Assembly: GCA_024305405.1 (NCBI GenBank)
Contig: JAKNDB010000087.1
Coordinates: 5,768,501 to 5,832,500 of the forward strand
Length of the DNA: 64,000 nt
Origin: Dirofilaria immitis
Taxonomy: Eukaryota > Nematoda > Chromadorea > Rhabditida > Onchocercidae
Direction: 5' to 3'
Each line of letters opens with the position of its first letter. The stretch's first letter is position 1. This document shows, one piece after another, positions 26,601 to 41,600 of the stretch. A model generated the notes under the pieces. That model made no database searches, was not told where the DNA came from, and was given only the letters and a program-made list of their open reading frames with translations. The translations under genes and the position numbers were made by a program.

Positions 26601-29600
26601 CAGTTATTCAGTCACATTTTTAAGTGAGAAGAATAACTTTCATGTAATATCATTTCTATCAATACGCAATGATAAGGAGAATTTAGCATCACTTGTTTAA
26701 GGAAGACATGATGTCAATCGTTAAAGATTTTAATCTATTAATAGTCAGATATTAATAAACAGAATAATACTTCCGAATTAATAAGCAAATAAATTGATTG
26801 ATAAAGTAATCATTATTTTTCTATCACAGAATTTTTAAAAATGAGGTGCTATTTAAATAGATAAATAATAAATATTCGATGGTAATTTTATTATTTGGCT
26901 AATAACTAGAACTGGTTAAGGTTGTCGAGCAACATCAGGATTCCAAAAATGAAATAATATAATACAAATATGATTTTAGCTGTAGCAAATACCCACCATA
27001 AGCATAGCTTTGTAAAGATAATATTTGTAGTACAAATCTGGTTGTGTGCAACCTTCCAACTGAGTAAGAGTAACTCGAAGCAAGTTCCAATCATTAAGAT
27101 GCCAAGCTGCATCCGCAACAATACCAAGACCACATACCGCAGGAGTATTACCAAACTGTAATAAAGCGTTCCATTCACCAAGTTCACGTTCGCAACTGAA
27201 AACATTGCAGGACTTGTTAATAAATTTGGGAAATCGGGACAAATTTAATTGCAAAAATAAAATATAGTTTAACTATATACAGTATTGCAGCAATCCAAAA
27301 CATCATGCAGTGGCACTATGATGAGCTTGAATACATAACACCAATAATCACTGGTTTGAAATACTTATTAAAAAAATTTTTTTAGCAAACAATAGCTATT
27401 CCATTAAATAACTGATTTTCAAATGAAGTGATAATTTCGGAAATCAAAATGACTTTGAATTAACATTAAAATTAGGACTTTATGGGTATGATGTATAACG
27501 AAATATACCACATACGTATCCTTAGAATCTATAGCTTGTTCAGTTTTGTCTTAAAAATGTAAAGCTAACTCGGCCCACAATTTATGCCATTCACGCAGCT
27601 CGAATCCAAGTGCAGGAGTTACATCTAACTGTCTATTGGTACCACTAGGAGCGACTACACGATCATTAATGGCCTCAATTGATTTCCTTAAAGTCTCCTC
27701 TGCCCGGACAAAATTACCTGAAAGGTTTATTTATACATAAAAGAAAAAAATGTTATAAACCAACCACACAAAATATTAAAAATTATCGTAAAATATTAAA
27801 TAATTGATCAGAAGAAAAAAATGTTATAAACCAACCACACAGAATATTAAAAATTATTGTAAAATATTAAATAATTGATCACAAGAAAAAAAATTTTTAG
27901 AACTATCTCATGACTAACGCCTGAATATGATATGTAATATAGAAAAATACACTAATATAGAATTTCAAGACAACTCTAATTGACAGTGCTTAAAACAGTT
28001 TATCCTTAATGAGCAGACATGGGCAATAGATTTCCCATATTCCTGAAATTTCCAAACATAGGCTTTACCATAATATTGAATATCGCAATCCTTGGAAAAA
28101 TCTTGCGACAATGCAAGAGCTGAAAAGGATTTTGTATGAATAACATCAATGCAGCATAGAAATCGAAACCTTCGTTGTAATATTCAATAGCTTTTGCGGT
28201 TTCTTCAAAATAAGCACGACGCTTCCAGATTGCCTGATATTGATCAAATTCGGATAATTTGGAATATAAGAGAATCAAGCTATTCAGCGTTACCTAAATT
28301 AGACAAAAAAACAGTAGAATACAGAAAAATCTTCAAATTATCTGGAACTTTTAAAAGACAAAATGAAACTTTTCAGATTCCGTACTAATTGCATATTTGT
28401 AAGCGACGGTTGTAAAATTTGCAGCAATAATGGATTATTCGTGAATGTCGGAATTTTTGCCGCCTCTTGTTCAAGCATCATCAGTCCACGGTGCCATGCA
28501 TGATGTCTCATTGAAATATACTATAAGAATGCCAATAACAAAAATTGTGCAGTATTTTTAGAATCTTAGAAAGTTAAAGGTCGAATCTAAATAGATTAAT
28601 GAATCATGATGAAAATTTTAAAAAGAAAAAAACATTTGCGCAAATCCAGCTTACATAATTTTAGATATTATTCTATTCGGTTTAATTTTAAAGCCAACGA
28701 AATTTTAGCCGTTTTTGTCTTAGAAATTTTTTCTAAGATTTTAGTTTTTAGTTTCTTGTTTAAAAAAATCTGAAAAATAATTTTTAAAACTTTCTTTTAA
28801 ATTACATAAACACATACCACAAGCACATTTGGATGAATCGAAATTGGCGGTTGACAACGACAAATAGCTTCCAGAAAAGTAGCAATTGCTGAATGCGGCA
28901 GATCTCTTTGTACAAGATGACATCCAGAAGAGAGGAAAGGTACTATTTCGGCACCAAGGATAGCCCGTTTGAATTCTTGAAGACTTGACCATAATGAAAG
29001 AAACAATTTTATCCAGATCTTCGATGCCAAATCATTATCTGCAATTTGCATCATTTTAAAAAGTTATAAAATACGGTTAAATGAACTATATAAATGCATG
29101 TTTTAAAATATTTAGTGAGGAAGAATGCTATAGCATTCAGCAATAGACTTAACAAAATATTGATGCTAAGAAATTCTGAAACCAAGAAGTTTAGAAGAAA
29201 AATTAAAAATCAGCATACTATTATGAATAAGTTCCAAATAGCTCGGAAGGATATCAGTGATTTGAAATTTGGCAGCCATTTCAAACAACTGAATCTGTTG
29301 TTCGACAATTAAAGTGATCTGTAGATCCTGTGCACTTGTTGTACTACAAATCGGTATGCTTACTTCTGAAGACAAAAATAAAAGTTAGTTTTTCAAATAC
29401 AACAGTTACCAAAATTATTGGCAGATAATGAATTATGAGGTCATATAAGGAATTTAAGTGCAGCAAAACAACAATGATGGTATTCAATTCATAACATACC
29501 ATCAAATTTAAAACACGAAATAGACTGATCTTTATAAAAGAACAAATTTTCATTGTACCACAGATAACTAAAATACATCATAATTAATTTATTTTGATAT

Positions 29601-32600
29601 ATTTTGTATTATTTTAAAAAACCTGATAATATCTGAGTTCCAGAAGTCTCTACAAAATCGTCTCGTTTGTTTTCAGTTGTATCTTGTGCCCATAAAGCAA
29701 TATCATCACCATCATATATTTCCGGATGATCTCGATATAATGTTTCTAGATCAAATAGTTTTTCAAACGACTGCCATAACGTGCAACAATTCAACAATAA
29801 TGTTTGCTTCGCCTTTGTACCATTCTTGTCCTTATGTTCATCCATTATTAATGATAGGAAAAGCTAAATGAAGAATTTTTGAATAAAAAAACTCTACATT
29901 TCCAATAAATTTCTACAAGAATCTTCAAAAATTTGTCATAAAGATAATTGTGGCTGAACCTTTTTCAAACATAGCAACTATTATAACACAACTTATAGAT
30001 TCTGATCAAGAAATTCATCACAAAAAACTCACATTGATGCAGTGTTTGATCCAGAAATGTTGTTGCATATCAGCCCAATTCTGTGATGTAATAATGTGAT
30101 ACAATCGATCACAAATATTTTTTGGTACTTGGGCATCGAATAACTTAAAAACCGAGAACGCAATGACTCATCCTGCAACGAAAACTAAGAACATGACTAA
30201 GAATCAATCGAACGAATCAAACAAAATGAATGAGAAAGGAGGAGTATGGTTCAGATTTGCAAATGCATATCAAATATTTCTGCGAAAAAAGAAGAGATTT
30301 ACTATGGTAATTTCCGAAAGTTTATTAATTATCAAAAAATTCAAAAATGATTACCTGAACACAAAGTCCCCAATGAAAGGCACTATTAAGTTTTGCCAAT
30401 GTTTCGCTAGTTCGGAGATGAACAGTTTCATAAACGTAAAGGACTGTTTCAAGTAATGTTTTCAGTAAATCTATAGATTTCTCATGACGCTTATGCGCTT
30501 CCATTGTTTGCACAAGTCTTATTAAAAGAGGAACACCTTGATTCAGCTGCCTCTAAAGAAAAGAAAAAGAATCAGAATTTTTCCTGAAGGGTCTAATATC
30601 AATACATTACAAAGCAAGATTGCATAAGCAATACCACAATAAATCCCTCCTCTTTTTCTTCATGTCAAGTGTTTTGAAGTAAAGACGATTCTATCTAATA
30701 AGTTACTACTATCACAGAAATAATCCTAACAAAAATCGAAATGAATCTTATTGAAATTAAGCTAAACGAACCTCATCTCCATTACGCACCATAATATCAA
30801 CAACACGAATAACAATATCAAGCACACGATCAAATGGAGTCTTGTCAATGAGTGGTGTTAATATGCATTGTCCAATATTGCGTCGCGCTTCAGGTGGTAT
30901 TGCGTGGATACGAGGTCGAAGAAGTTCCAGTGAAAAAATTATTAACTCAGTCAATGCGTGACCTGAAATTCACATTTCATTAATTTTGAAATCACTATAA
31001 AAAATTTAAAATAGGATATTCAAGAAAAATGTGATTACATCCAACTACAAAAATTAATTTTAGAAGCACAATTTTTATATCATTAACTATTACATATATA
31101 TATATGTTTTCAATTTTCTGAAATAATAAATCAAACTATTATTTTCCAAACTTGCGAAAAAAACACCTTTATTTTCAGTACAAGAAGAGACGTGTTCGCG
31201 AACAAGTTTTTGAACAGCTTTTGTAAATGAACTCAAGCACATCGTATCGATGTAAGCTGGTTGAATAACGCATATAGTGCGTAGCAAATGAATCGTTGCA
31301 AACACACCAGTCATAGGCTGGCTTTGTCCTCTGAAATTCGGTTTATTGATTCCCGAATTTTTCGATTGACAAAAAGTTTTTGTCACTTTTCGTGGATTGA
31401 AAACTAAACTGTCTAAAAAGGTATTTGCTTTATTAAGCAGAATTATGAAAAAATAGTTGAAAAACATAAAAGTGTCCGGAATCGTAACATTTCATAATAC
31501 TTTGAGTTTTACAAAAGAAAAAAGATGCCAAAAATATTAAGGACTTCAATCTGTGAAGGTTACTTCTCATAATTGCTGAATGTGTCGTTAATGAATTTTG
31601 TAACGAACTGATTGATTGTTTCCAATTCATCTAATCCTTCCGATGAGCACTTTGTTTTCTCGAATAATTTAGAAATAAGTTGACAAAGACTCCGCATTAC
31701 CTTAAAGTTTCTAAAATTTTTCACAATATGAAAAAATTTTTGAATATAATAAAAAAATGGATCAATAATCATTATTTTATTCAAAAAAGATAAGAACTAC
31801 TATAAGCTCCAAACTCAACAAACTTACAGAATTATCTTGGCAATTTAAACAGGCAACAATTCCGCGCTGTAACATTTTCACGTTTGTAACAATAACTTCT
31901 TGTGGCTGAAAAATTTTTTTCTGCAGTAATACATTCAGGAAACTACATTCCTTCAAATTAGCACCAATTTTGCCTTTTGACATAAGCTTGATATATAAAA
32001 GTGTAAAACTTAAGAATCACTGCGCCTTTACAGAGTTACAGTTTTTAATACTTTTGCAAATTACAAATCATAAAGCCAAAAATTGCAATTTCTAATATTA
32101 GAAAAAGAAATTCGTTCAACTATTCCAAAGAACTGCTCAGTACACATAAATCATTTCAAAAAGATTACTTAATAAAACAGCCTTTACTAACCAAAATGAC
32201 GATGAGATGTGTAATAATATCTAGTGATGTATGCAACTGCGAAAAATGGTGTGCAACTGTGGTCTGCTCTCGAAACTGCTGGGTTACAGCTTCTGCAGCT
32301 ACTGTCAATTGCTTTTCCAACCTACATATATATTGAAAATATTTTCTCCCTTTTAAGGCAATAATTACTACTTTTTTCATTAGAACTTTAGGAAATTTAT
32401 TACTAAATAGCATTTAGAAAAAATTTGTAATGATGGAATACACACACACTAAACCTATCCGAAATATGTAAAACCATATTTAAAATTATTTGTGTCGGAT
32501 ACCGTCGAATTATACTCTAATCTTAATAGATTTTTGTGTTGGATATTTATAACCAACAAAATTCAAATATATAAAATTCTGCAACTCATTTAAGTAATGT

Positions 32601-35600
32601 CATTTACCAAGAAAGCCTAAGATTAGCGGTAAGTCCCCAAAGACTACTCTTCAGACAAGCTCGCAGTAGACCTAAACATCGTTTGCATAATTGTTCCATT
32701 GCTACTGCATGCTGCGTTGGATTCTGCGCAAGATTCTGCAATTTTAAGCCTTTCATTTCAGCGTAACAGATATGTAGTTGAACTCAAAATTTCTGAATAA
32801 ATAAGGCAGTCTCGAAGAATTTTTTATTCAACGAATATAAACTGACCGCGTCAGGTACTGCAGATGATAATTTTACAAGCATATTAACAACATGGTCTAT
32901 GTGTACTTTCTCAATTGGTCGATGTATCTAAAATCAAAAAATTTATATTCAATCATTTGAATTATTCATTATTATAAGCATATGAAAAATAAGGCTCAAT
33001 TTTTTGCAACATAATGTTGAGTAGCAGCAAATTGCTAAACAGTTCGAGGCAATCAGAAAATAAAGTAAATTTTACAACACATACATTTTCTGCATCTTTG
33101 TTTTGTACTTGAAAACCCAAAGAAGGAGGCTGCTGCTGTAATGAAGGACATCCTACTGTCTCAGTTTGTGACTGCTTACTAATTTCTGATGTTTTTTCCT
33201 AAAATTAATTCTTGAACAATATATCGAATCAAAAATTCCTAGCTCTCGCTTTTCAACATTTTTCAAAAACACGATGCTAAATGTTAGTTTGAGATTACGA
33301 ATGAAGCATTAATTCAGCTGGCCAACTATAATACACTGTTTCAAAGCTTACCAACTTCAAACCAATCAAAAAAGTCGTTCTTTCGTCCTATTCGAACTAC
33401 AGAAAATGAAAAATGAACTATACTAATTCTTCCGTTTGTTTTATTCGCCATTGCTCCCATTTGATAACCATTTCACATACATCAATCGCAGTCCGCCGAT
33501 TTTCCAAAGTGCCTTGTGCTAGCATCAAACGTTGAACTCCATTCAGTATAACTTGAAGCATTTGGTGACGTACATTATAATAAATCTTGTAATGACGAAC
33601 TATCATTGACCTATAAGAAAGAGTTTTTTCTTCTTTCTTTAAAAATATGATGCTAGACTTCAGATATCAATTCCTTAAATAGTTGAGTTTTCATATCAAA
33701 TAAACTTACAAACAATGATATATTTGCGAGACATTATGGCCCTCTTCGACAATAGTTTTTTTACAACAGTCATCAATTGTTTATGACCATCATCCATACG
33801 CAGCGGTACAGATGGAGTTAATATATCAAGTGAACGTTTGATAATGTCTTTCGGGTCGCTCAGGGTAGCTTTCAGCAGACTCAGAAAAACCTGCACAAGA
33901 AAATATAGTGAAAGGCGAAGCTTTAAATCAAAAATCAATTACATAGTTTGCACTTTGTAATATATGCAAGCATGATGACAAAATTCTTTTTATTGAGTTA
34001 ATTATAGTTCAATGCAAAAAGTTAAATTTAGAAAAATTTATCAAATGAAAGGTATTATAGTACGAAAGCAGATACAAAATTAGATAGAAAAAAGAAAAAT
34101 AAAACCTGCAAAACGATTTTCCGATTAATGTTAAACTGATTGATAATATTAGCAATGAGCAAATGACCCATGTACTTCATTGTTTGATCCTGAGGTGTCG
34201 ACGACAAACATGGCCAACCCAGAAGCATTAAAATGCGCAGACGATTGCCCTGCTTCCTGCAGTCTCTGTCATAACAACAAACGATTGAGTTAGTTTTATA
34301 AATTTTTGGAAAATTTGTTATTTCGTTATTTCTAATAGAATAGCGATAACACGAAGAAAAAAATTCCCCGGCGTGGCAAAATTTCTAACAACTAAATCAA
34401 ATGAGGAATGAAAGTCAAACTTTTGTGAAAAATCGTGTATGTGAGTTGGGCAATTACTGACAAACAAGCATCCTAGATGGAACAACTGAATAAGCATTGC
34501 ATCACTTATATGAAATCTATTTCGATCCAATACTTTTTGACAGACTAGTGAAATCAGATTATTGTCATCTATATCATCCGGTTTTGCTGGTGTACCAACT
34601 ACCTGGCAAAGAAAATTTATTTTGCTCAACAACAAAAAATATTTCTCATTTCGAACAAAACAGCACTAATTGCTGAATAACTGGTACGATGTTATACTAA
34701 TTCAACGGATTAAGCAACATTTATTAAAGAATGTCTGCTTTACTTGGTTCGAAACAGTGAAATTGAAATATTATTTTTATACAAAAAAATATAAGCAAGA
34801 AATTTCAAAGGAATAATAAATGCAACAAGTTTAGCAACTAAATGATAAATTATCGTCAACTAACCATATCAACATCGTAACGTTCGAACGCATAGTGCAA
34901 TGAAGGAATGACGACATATTGAAGCATTTTAACGACATTCAAATCGTGCGCTGTAGCCGAATCTTTTTCAAACATAGCGACTATTCGCTTCAATGCATTT
35001 TGCCGCCATTCAATAGGATATTTCTATAATTATGACGAATTTAAATACTAAATCTAAAGATTATATGAAAATTTTTAAAAATAAAATGAGAAAAAGTAAA
35101 AATATAAGACAGTCAGATTATTCTTTTCCTTATTGATTATTATAATTTTCCATCAAGTTTTATGAAGTTTTTAGCGCACAGGGAGACAACTCCTGATTCA
35201 TTTAATGCGTTCAGATGATAGTAGTAATTACTAATGCTTCAAAGTCAATGATTTGTGATAAGACTTTCATATCCTTAACACATTAAAAACATATCTAAAT
35301 AATTATATGATGAAATTTAATAAATTGAAATTTTATATCTTAAGTTAATAACAAATAGGAATGATGTAAAGTTACCGGGATAATTTCTTTTTCGATAAAT
35401 AATCTTACAAAAGTGAAATCACCAATGTAATTATTCGTAAATACGTGACAAAGATCGAACAAAATATCAATGCGATCAATATTGGCTCTAAAAGATGAAT
35501 AGTGAACACAAAATTAATACGCTTTATTAATTTTTAGTAAATTTAACTTAGAAACAATATGAAAATAATTAAAGTGTGGAAACAATTTCAAAAATTACTT

Positions 35601-38600
35601 GAAATAACGCAACATGACTAAGGCTGCTAATTTAGGAACCTCATAACGCGGTCCCTCCAAATAATCCTGAAAGAGTTAATATTTTGTTCTCTAATCCAAT
35701 GAAATTAAAGGATTTTTGACTGCTGTAAAATCTATGCCTGCATAGGATAGGTGCTTCCATCCGTTTTTTTATTTTTTTGATTTACTTGTTTAAACATTTT
35801 TGGATCAAAATTTATTGTACTAATGCTTTTTGTAAATAATTAGATAAAAAAATTAAAGAATAATCTAACGTAAGATGAGTAATTGAAATAAAAATATAAA
35901 GGAAATCTTGTCTTTTATTCACTTTACACGTATATCGAGCGCGGAAATCTTTGTCATTCCACAATGACTGTATAACTTTGACAATTTCACCGGCACCATT
36001 TCCAGCCCAACTTGAATGCCTTTTCCCGATGCTAACAATCAATTTCATAGCTAATATTTCCATATCATAAATTGATAAATCACATTTTGTCCAAGTACCA
36101 GCTTCATCCTACGAAACGAACAAATAAATATCGCATACAATTCGGGTCAAAAATTCAATTAAACATATATTTGAAATTTAATTCATTTAAAGTGAATGAA
36201 AAACAAACATAACTTTAATTCTATGATGATTTTTTGTCTTCCCTTAAAAACGGTTATATCCAGCTATAATCAAATCATTAACAATAGACCTATTGCATAA
36301 TGCGTAATTTTTTTGATAATACCAGGGTGATACAAATAAAGTTTAAAATTAATTAACCATAGACTCTCCCTGCAATAATCGGAGCAAAAACTATTGTTTG
36401 TCATTAATTTTTCCTGAATTGCTATTGCTTCTTCATGCTTGACCACATACTGTAAGAAAAATTGAATCATAAAAGGAAAAAATTTACGAAAAAAGGACAC
36501 TCATCAATAATAGGATCGAAATTACCCCCAACTTACAGTTTAAGCAATTTTTTATGCTGTTTTTTTTGCGAATAATTTTCTAATAATCAAAAAGATGATA
36601 TAATTTCCTGCAACATATGAATTTATCCAAAACAATGCACAGTTTCTATATCGCTTTATTTCAAATCTATTTTACCTTATGTTTTTTATATCAATTGATT
36701 ACAAACTAATGTAAGATGGAAGAACCTTAAATAGTTCACGATTCCTTTGCTCACAAATGTTACTGGTTGTGACAAAGAAACGCAGGGTTTCTAACGGAAA
36801 TCTCGTTAAATATTTCATTAACGGATATCGCCAACTTGTGTTACCCTGCAAAATTACAAGTTACTGTGAAGTGAGAAATCAGGTTTATTTACAAGAACGA
36901 ACTATCAATTGTTTCTACTTATTTCAGTCATCGGGTCCTCAATATCAGGTGTCATTTGCTTCGACTTAAGATTTTTAGTTATTTTTTCCAAGTTATTTGT
37001 TCGCAACTGTTCATGCCTGTAGACGCAACAAGAATTTCCTGTAATTAGTAATCTACACCACGTATGCATTATGAAGTGCTGGAATGTGAAATAGAGTTTA
37101 AAGCAAACTGTTATGAAAAAATATTTCCGATCATTAATTTTTAACTAATTATTCTATCCTGGCAAATTAAGAATGTTTTTTTTCTTAAAACCGATGCAAT
37201 TTCAAATTTAAAAAATAATAACAGAGAATTTGTAAATGCTAACTATGACAAGAGGATTGAAAGGATAAATGATGCAATAATTACGGTTAAAAACATTATA
37301 AAAATATTAGTTCCAGAAATTTTACCTCAAAAGAAACAGCTGCTTCCCACCTGCAAACATGTGGTATAATCAACCTCACAAAACTAGCATCAGCAAGAGG
37401 AAATTCGGCCAAAATCTCTAGTAATATTTTTCCTACTTCAACATCGTCCATCACAACATCATTTTGACTAGGATCCGGAAATTTCCGAAAAGCATCCTGA
37501 ATTGACATCATTTTGCAGTATTACATATTTATTGTCTAATATAATCCGTATTTCTATAAAGAACTAATAGATATCTTACAAAAATGCTGAAGAGAAATTA
37601 AAAATACCACCATATCGTTACAAAATGTTTCTGAGAAGACATCTGGAAACAATCGTAGAATATAAAGCAAACGCAGAACAACGTGTTTCTCTAAACGATT
37701 AGTTGATTCAGATAAGACAGTGATCATCGACCCAAGATTCATTTTAAGTAACTGTGAACGCAATCGATCTAATCTCAACGCCTAAAATATAAGATAAATA
37801 AAGAAGACAAGGATTGTGAACTATTTTTTAGGAGTAAGAAGAAATATTATCTTATCAGTAGAAAATAAGTCAATAAATGATAAATGCAACGAGAAACAAC
37901 TTCTTTCAATGCGCTGAACGCAACACTTTGAATATCCTCATTTTCTTCCATAAGGCATTTCAAAATTGCTTCAAATATTTGCTTATGATGTGGAAATAAC
38001 GGATCATGATCGATTGCTTGATTCAATTTTCCACAAGACGCAATACAACAAGCTACCAATGCTCCTAAAATTTACGAAAGTTTCTTTTTTGATTTATTTC
38101 ACTACAATAAGTATCACATTGGGATTCTGAGCAAACAATATTTAATACATAGAATAAATTCACAATTTCATTATGAAGTAAAAAATTGCAAAAACACTAA
38201 CTTATAGTCGACTGTCTTAAAGCGATCACGCGTGAATTGAACTGCGAACGGTGCATGACGGCAAGGAATCGCGTTGATGGTTTATAATTTGGCCTGTTTC
38301 TTATTTCTTTTCCAGTAGCATTGCAAATAGATAAAAGTTGGGAAACGTAATCATTTTCGGAAATTTGTCTAATATAAATTCCTGTGGTACTGGTCGAATG
38401 GAAAAAATGAAAACAAAAGCATCCTGAAATAAATTACACATTCCAAAGTTTAAAGAAAAATGGTTCAATACCCACATTTGTTCACTCATTCAGAATTAAA
38501 TATTCTATAAGATATTAGAAACTTTGTAAATGCTTTTCTAATTAGAAAATAAAAGTTTACTTACAAGAACGCTTGCAGTTTACCATTATTTATTGGGAAA

Positions 38601-41600
38601 TGTTCACTTATGATATTTTTATTGAGAGATAAACAATCTTACTTGAGTGAATCTTAAGTTTATAACAGAGACGTATCGGATCCCGCAATATTTAAATGGA
38701 TTAAAAGAACAAACAATTAAATATTGCAAACCTCAAAGGCAATTTGTTGATCCAGAGACATTTTTTGTAACCTATCATACCATTTTCCAAAAACTTCCTC
38801 AACGACTCATTTTGCAATGAAAGCAACTCGCACTGTGTATGTCCAGTACAGTCTGCCAACATCATAAGCATTTTCTGACACTACAAAAATTTAAAACTTG
38901 TGAAATATCTCGTCATGAATATTTCGTAAAAACATCATCGCACGTAAATAAAAATCCAACCTGTTTACTAAGGACTTGTGAAGGAGTCAAAAAATTTTCA
39001 ATAATCCGCCCAATCACACATTGAATGGCTTCGTTCTTTTTCTCATGTACTGAAGGTTGTTCGAAACAGACCTGGAACAAAAACAGAAACGAAAAAAACA
39101 AAAGTATGGTTCATTATAATAATAAATTGGAAAATTTCAAATCTGGATTTTGAATTTTTGATTGAATCACAAAATTACCTACTTTTAACAACAAATCCAA
39201 AGTAGCAACTGCAACATCGACGGCTGAATTTGAAACATCCTCCATAAGTCCAACAATCACCTATAAAATAAAATTTTTAGACTCAGCATAAAAATATTCC
39301 CTTAAATTTAAAAGAAGATAAACCAAATTCTTGATGGATTATAAGTCTTTGACATTAGAGAAAAATCCAGTACGAAGAAATCATTGTCAATCTAATCAGT
39401 CGACAGTTTCTAATAAGTACAAAAATACCTGAAAAATCACCTCAAATAAAGCGCACAGGATGGCATCAATATTATTAATAACAAAGGCTGAAGGAAAATT
39501 TATCAAAAAAATTTAATGCTTAGGCATCCACCAAGACGAATGCACCACGGCTCGTTATAACAAAGATTAGTTGCTCGTTCCAAAATTTGTTGAAAAAATA
39601 TAGTGTTGGATGCCTGCAATTAATGCAGTCTTAATTTTAGGAAAATAAGGTAATTTTAGAAAATAAAAAAATAAAATTATTCTTTTTGTGGTTCAAAACA
39701 ATAAGGATAATTTTCATGCAAAAACTTTTTGTGTAACGCAAGTATCAATATTAAGACTTCAGTAATCCACAAGATGATATAATCAACCTCATATTCCTAG
39801 CAAAAACGTTCCTTTTCGCTTTACTGTCATGTCCTATACAATCTTCAGATTAATTCCTTACAGTTTAAGTTAAGCACGTTAGTCATAATTACATGCATGA
39901 CCAAAAAACTTTAAATATTTTATAGAAATTGAACATCGAATCCATAATCATTTTCGCGATTGATAGTTATTTTGAAAATGCTCTTTTAGAAGTTTCCGAT
40001 AAGCGGATTACCTTGTTGATACTACCAAAGAGCGCTACTGCTGTCTCGCAAATCAATTTTAGTGCCATGAGGCTAGTTTGGCATACTTCTTTACATGGAT
40101 CGGTTAAAGCAAGCAGTACACTATCAATTAAGACAGTGTAATCTAGAGCATTTGAATCGCATTCCACAACCTTATCGTTTTCTCTATAAGAAAAGCAAGT
40201 TTTTAGAAATCAAGTCAACCGACAAATAAGATAGTAATACTTTAATAAGTAAAATTAATTGCTTAGAAGTTTCGAAGAAGTTACAATACCGGCTAAAGAA
40301 TAAAATGAGATCGGAAAAACCGAAATATTTTACAATATAAATATATCGGGATATTCAAGATATTTTTGCATTCTATAAATATTTTGGAAATATCAACTAA
40401 TATTATATCAAACTCTGGAAAGCTGTAAAACTCAGTAAAATTGTAAACATTTGCCAACTAATAATTTCCTTTTTAACTTCGAGATCATAAATGCCATCAA
40501 GATATAAACAGCTTCACAATAAAAGGAGCTGATAATCATTTTCGCTATCTCAGTTCTTTGTGAGCAGTTAGTTTATCTAACGATATTTTAATTTTGATTT
40601 TATTTCAATTGTATTGTCTTATTATACTTATCGAACTCCCTACATCTCTCGATTAATCCCCATAAAATAAACTGTTTATTTCTTAACGCAACCAAAGGTC
40701 AATCTGACAACATCATCGCTACAATAAGTAGCTATAACTCAAAGCAATAATTCATTTCACTCAAAGAGAACCTTCTCTGCTATCAAATTCAAGTAATCAA
40801 AGCGGAGAATTTTCTAATCATCCACTAAACACAATCCTTACAAATCTGATCAAACCAAATCAACGAATTTCGCAACATGCATTCTTCTATAAACAGAGTG
40901 AAATATTTTAAAAGACTATAAGAGAAAATTGCTTGGGCTGGAGAAATCTAGAAACTTCAAGAATGGGATTTTCAAAGACCGGAAAATATACAGCGTTCCA
41001 ATAATTAGAAATTCAAAAATATACCTCGGCACTGCTCAAAAATGATCTGAATTGTTAGATGCCGTATAACCATACAGAAGAAATCCATAACATTACTGGT
41101 TGCTTCTTGTAATACTGCAGCTGTTGCATCTAAAAACAGCACTTAAGGCGGCAAAAGACTTTATAATCCCAGAGTTTTTAATTTCTACATTTCTTGAAAT
41201 TTAAATTGATTTAATGAATAATTTTTTTCGAATAAGGAAATTTTTCTAGTTTCATAATGCATTTTTCAGGTTGATAATCCACATAGTTCAATAAAGCATT
41301 TTGTTTATTGTCTATACAAAAAACTATTGAATTGCTTGTAAAAAAACCCATACTTACAAAATAGACCAAGTAAAGCATCAAGATAAAGGGAGCGTGAATA
41401 TCGATCGTGATAATCTAAATGGAAACCGCATTTATTCTTCGCACGCAATTCCTAGAATTTGCTTAAATTGTTATGTATTCCTCTAATATTCTCCATCGAG
41501 GACTTTTGTTTTAGATGCATTTCTTAATCCAAACAAAATAAAATTTTATCAGCTTTAATTAACTGAGTTTTTTCCACGGCTTATATTATGTCGGTAATTC

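Noticed and set aside
40200..41020. Long TRRAP intron screened for bacterial insertions or nested genes
   Set aside because: Only AT-rich sequence without recognisable frames was seen.
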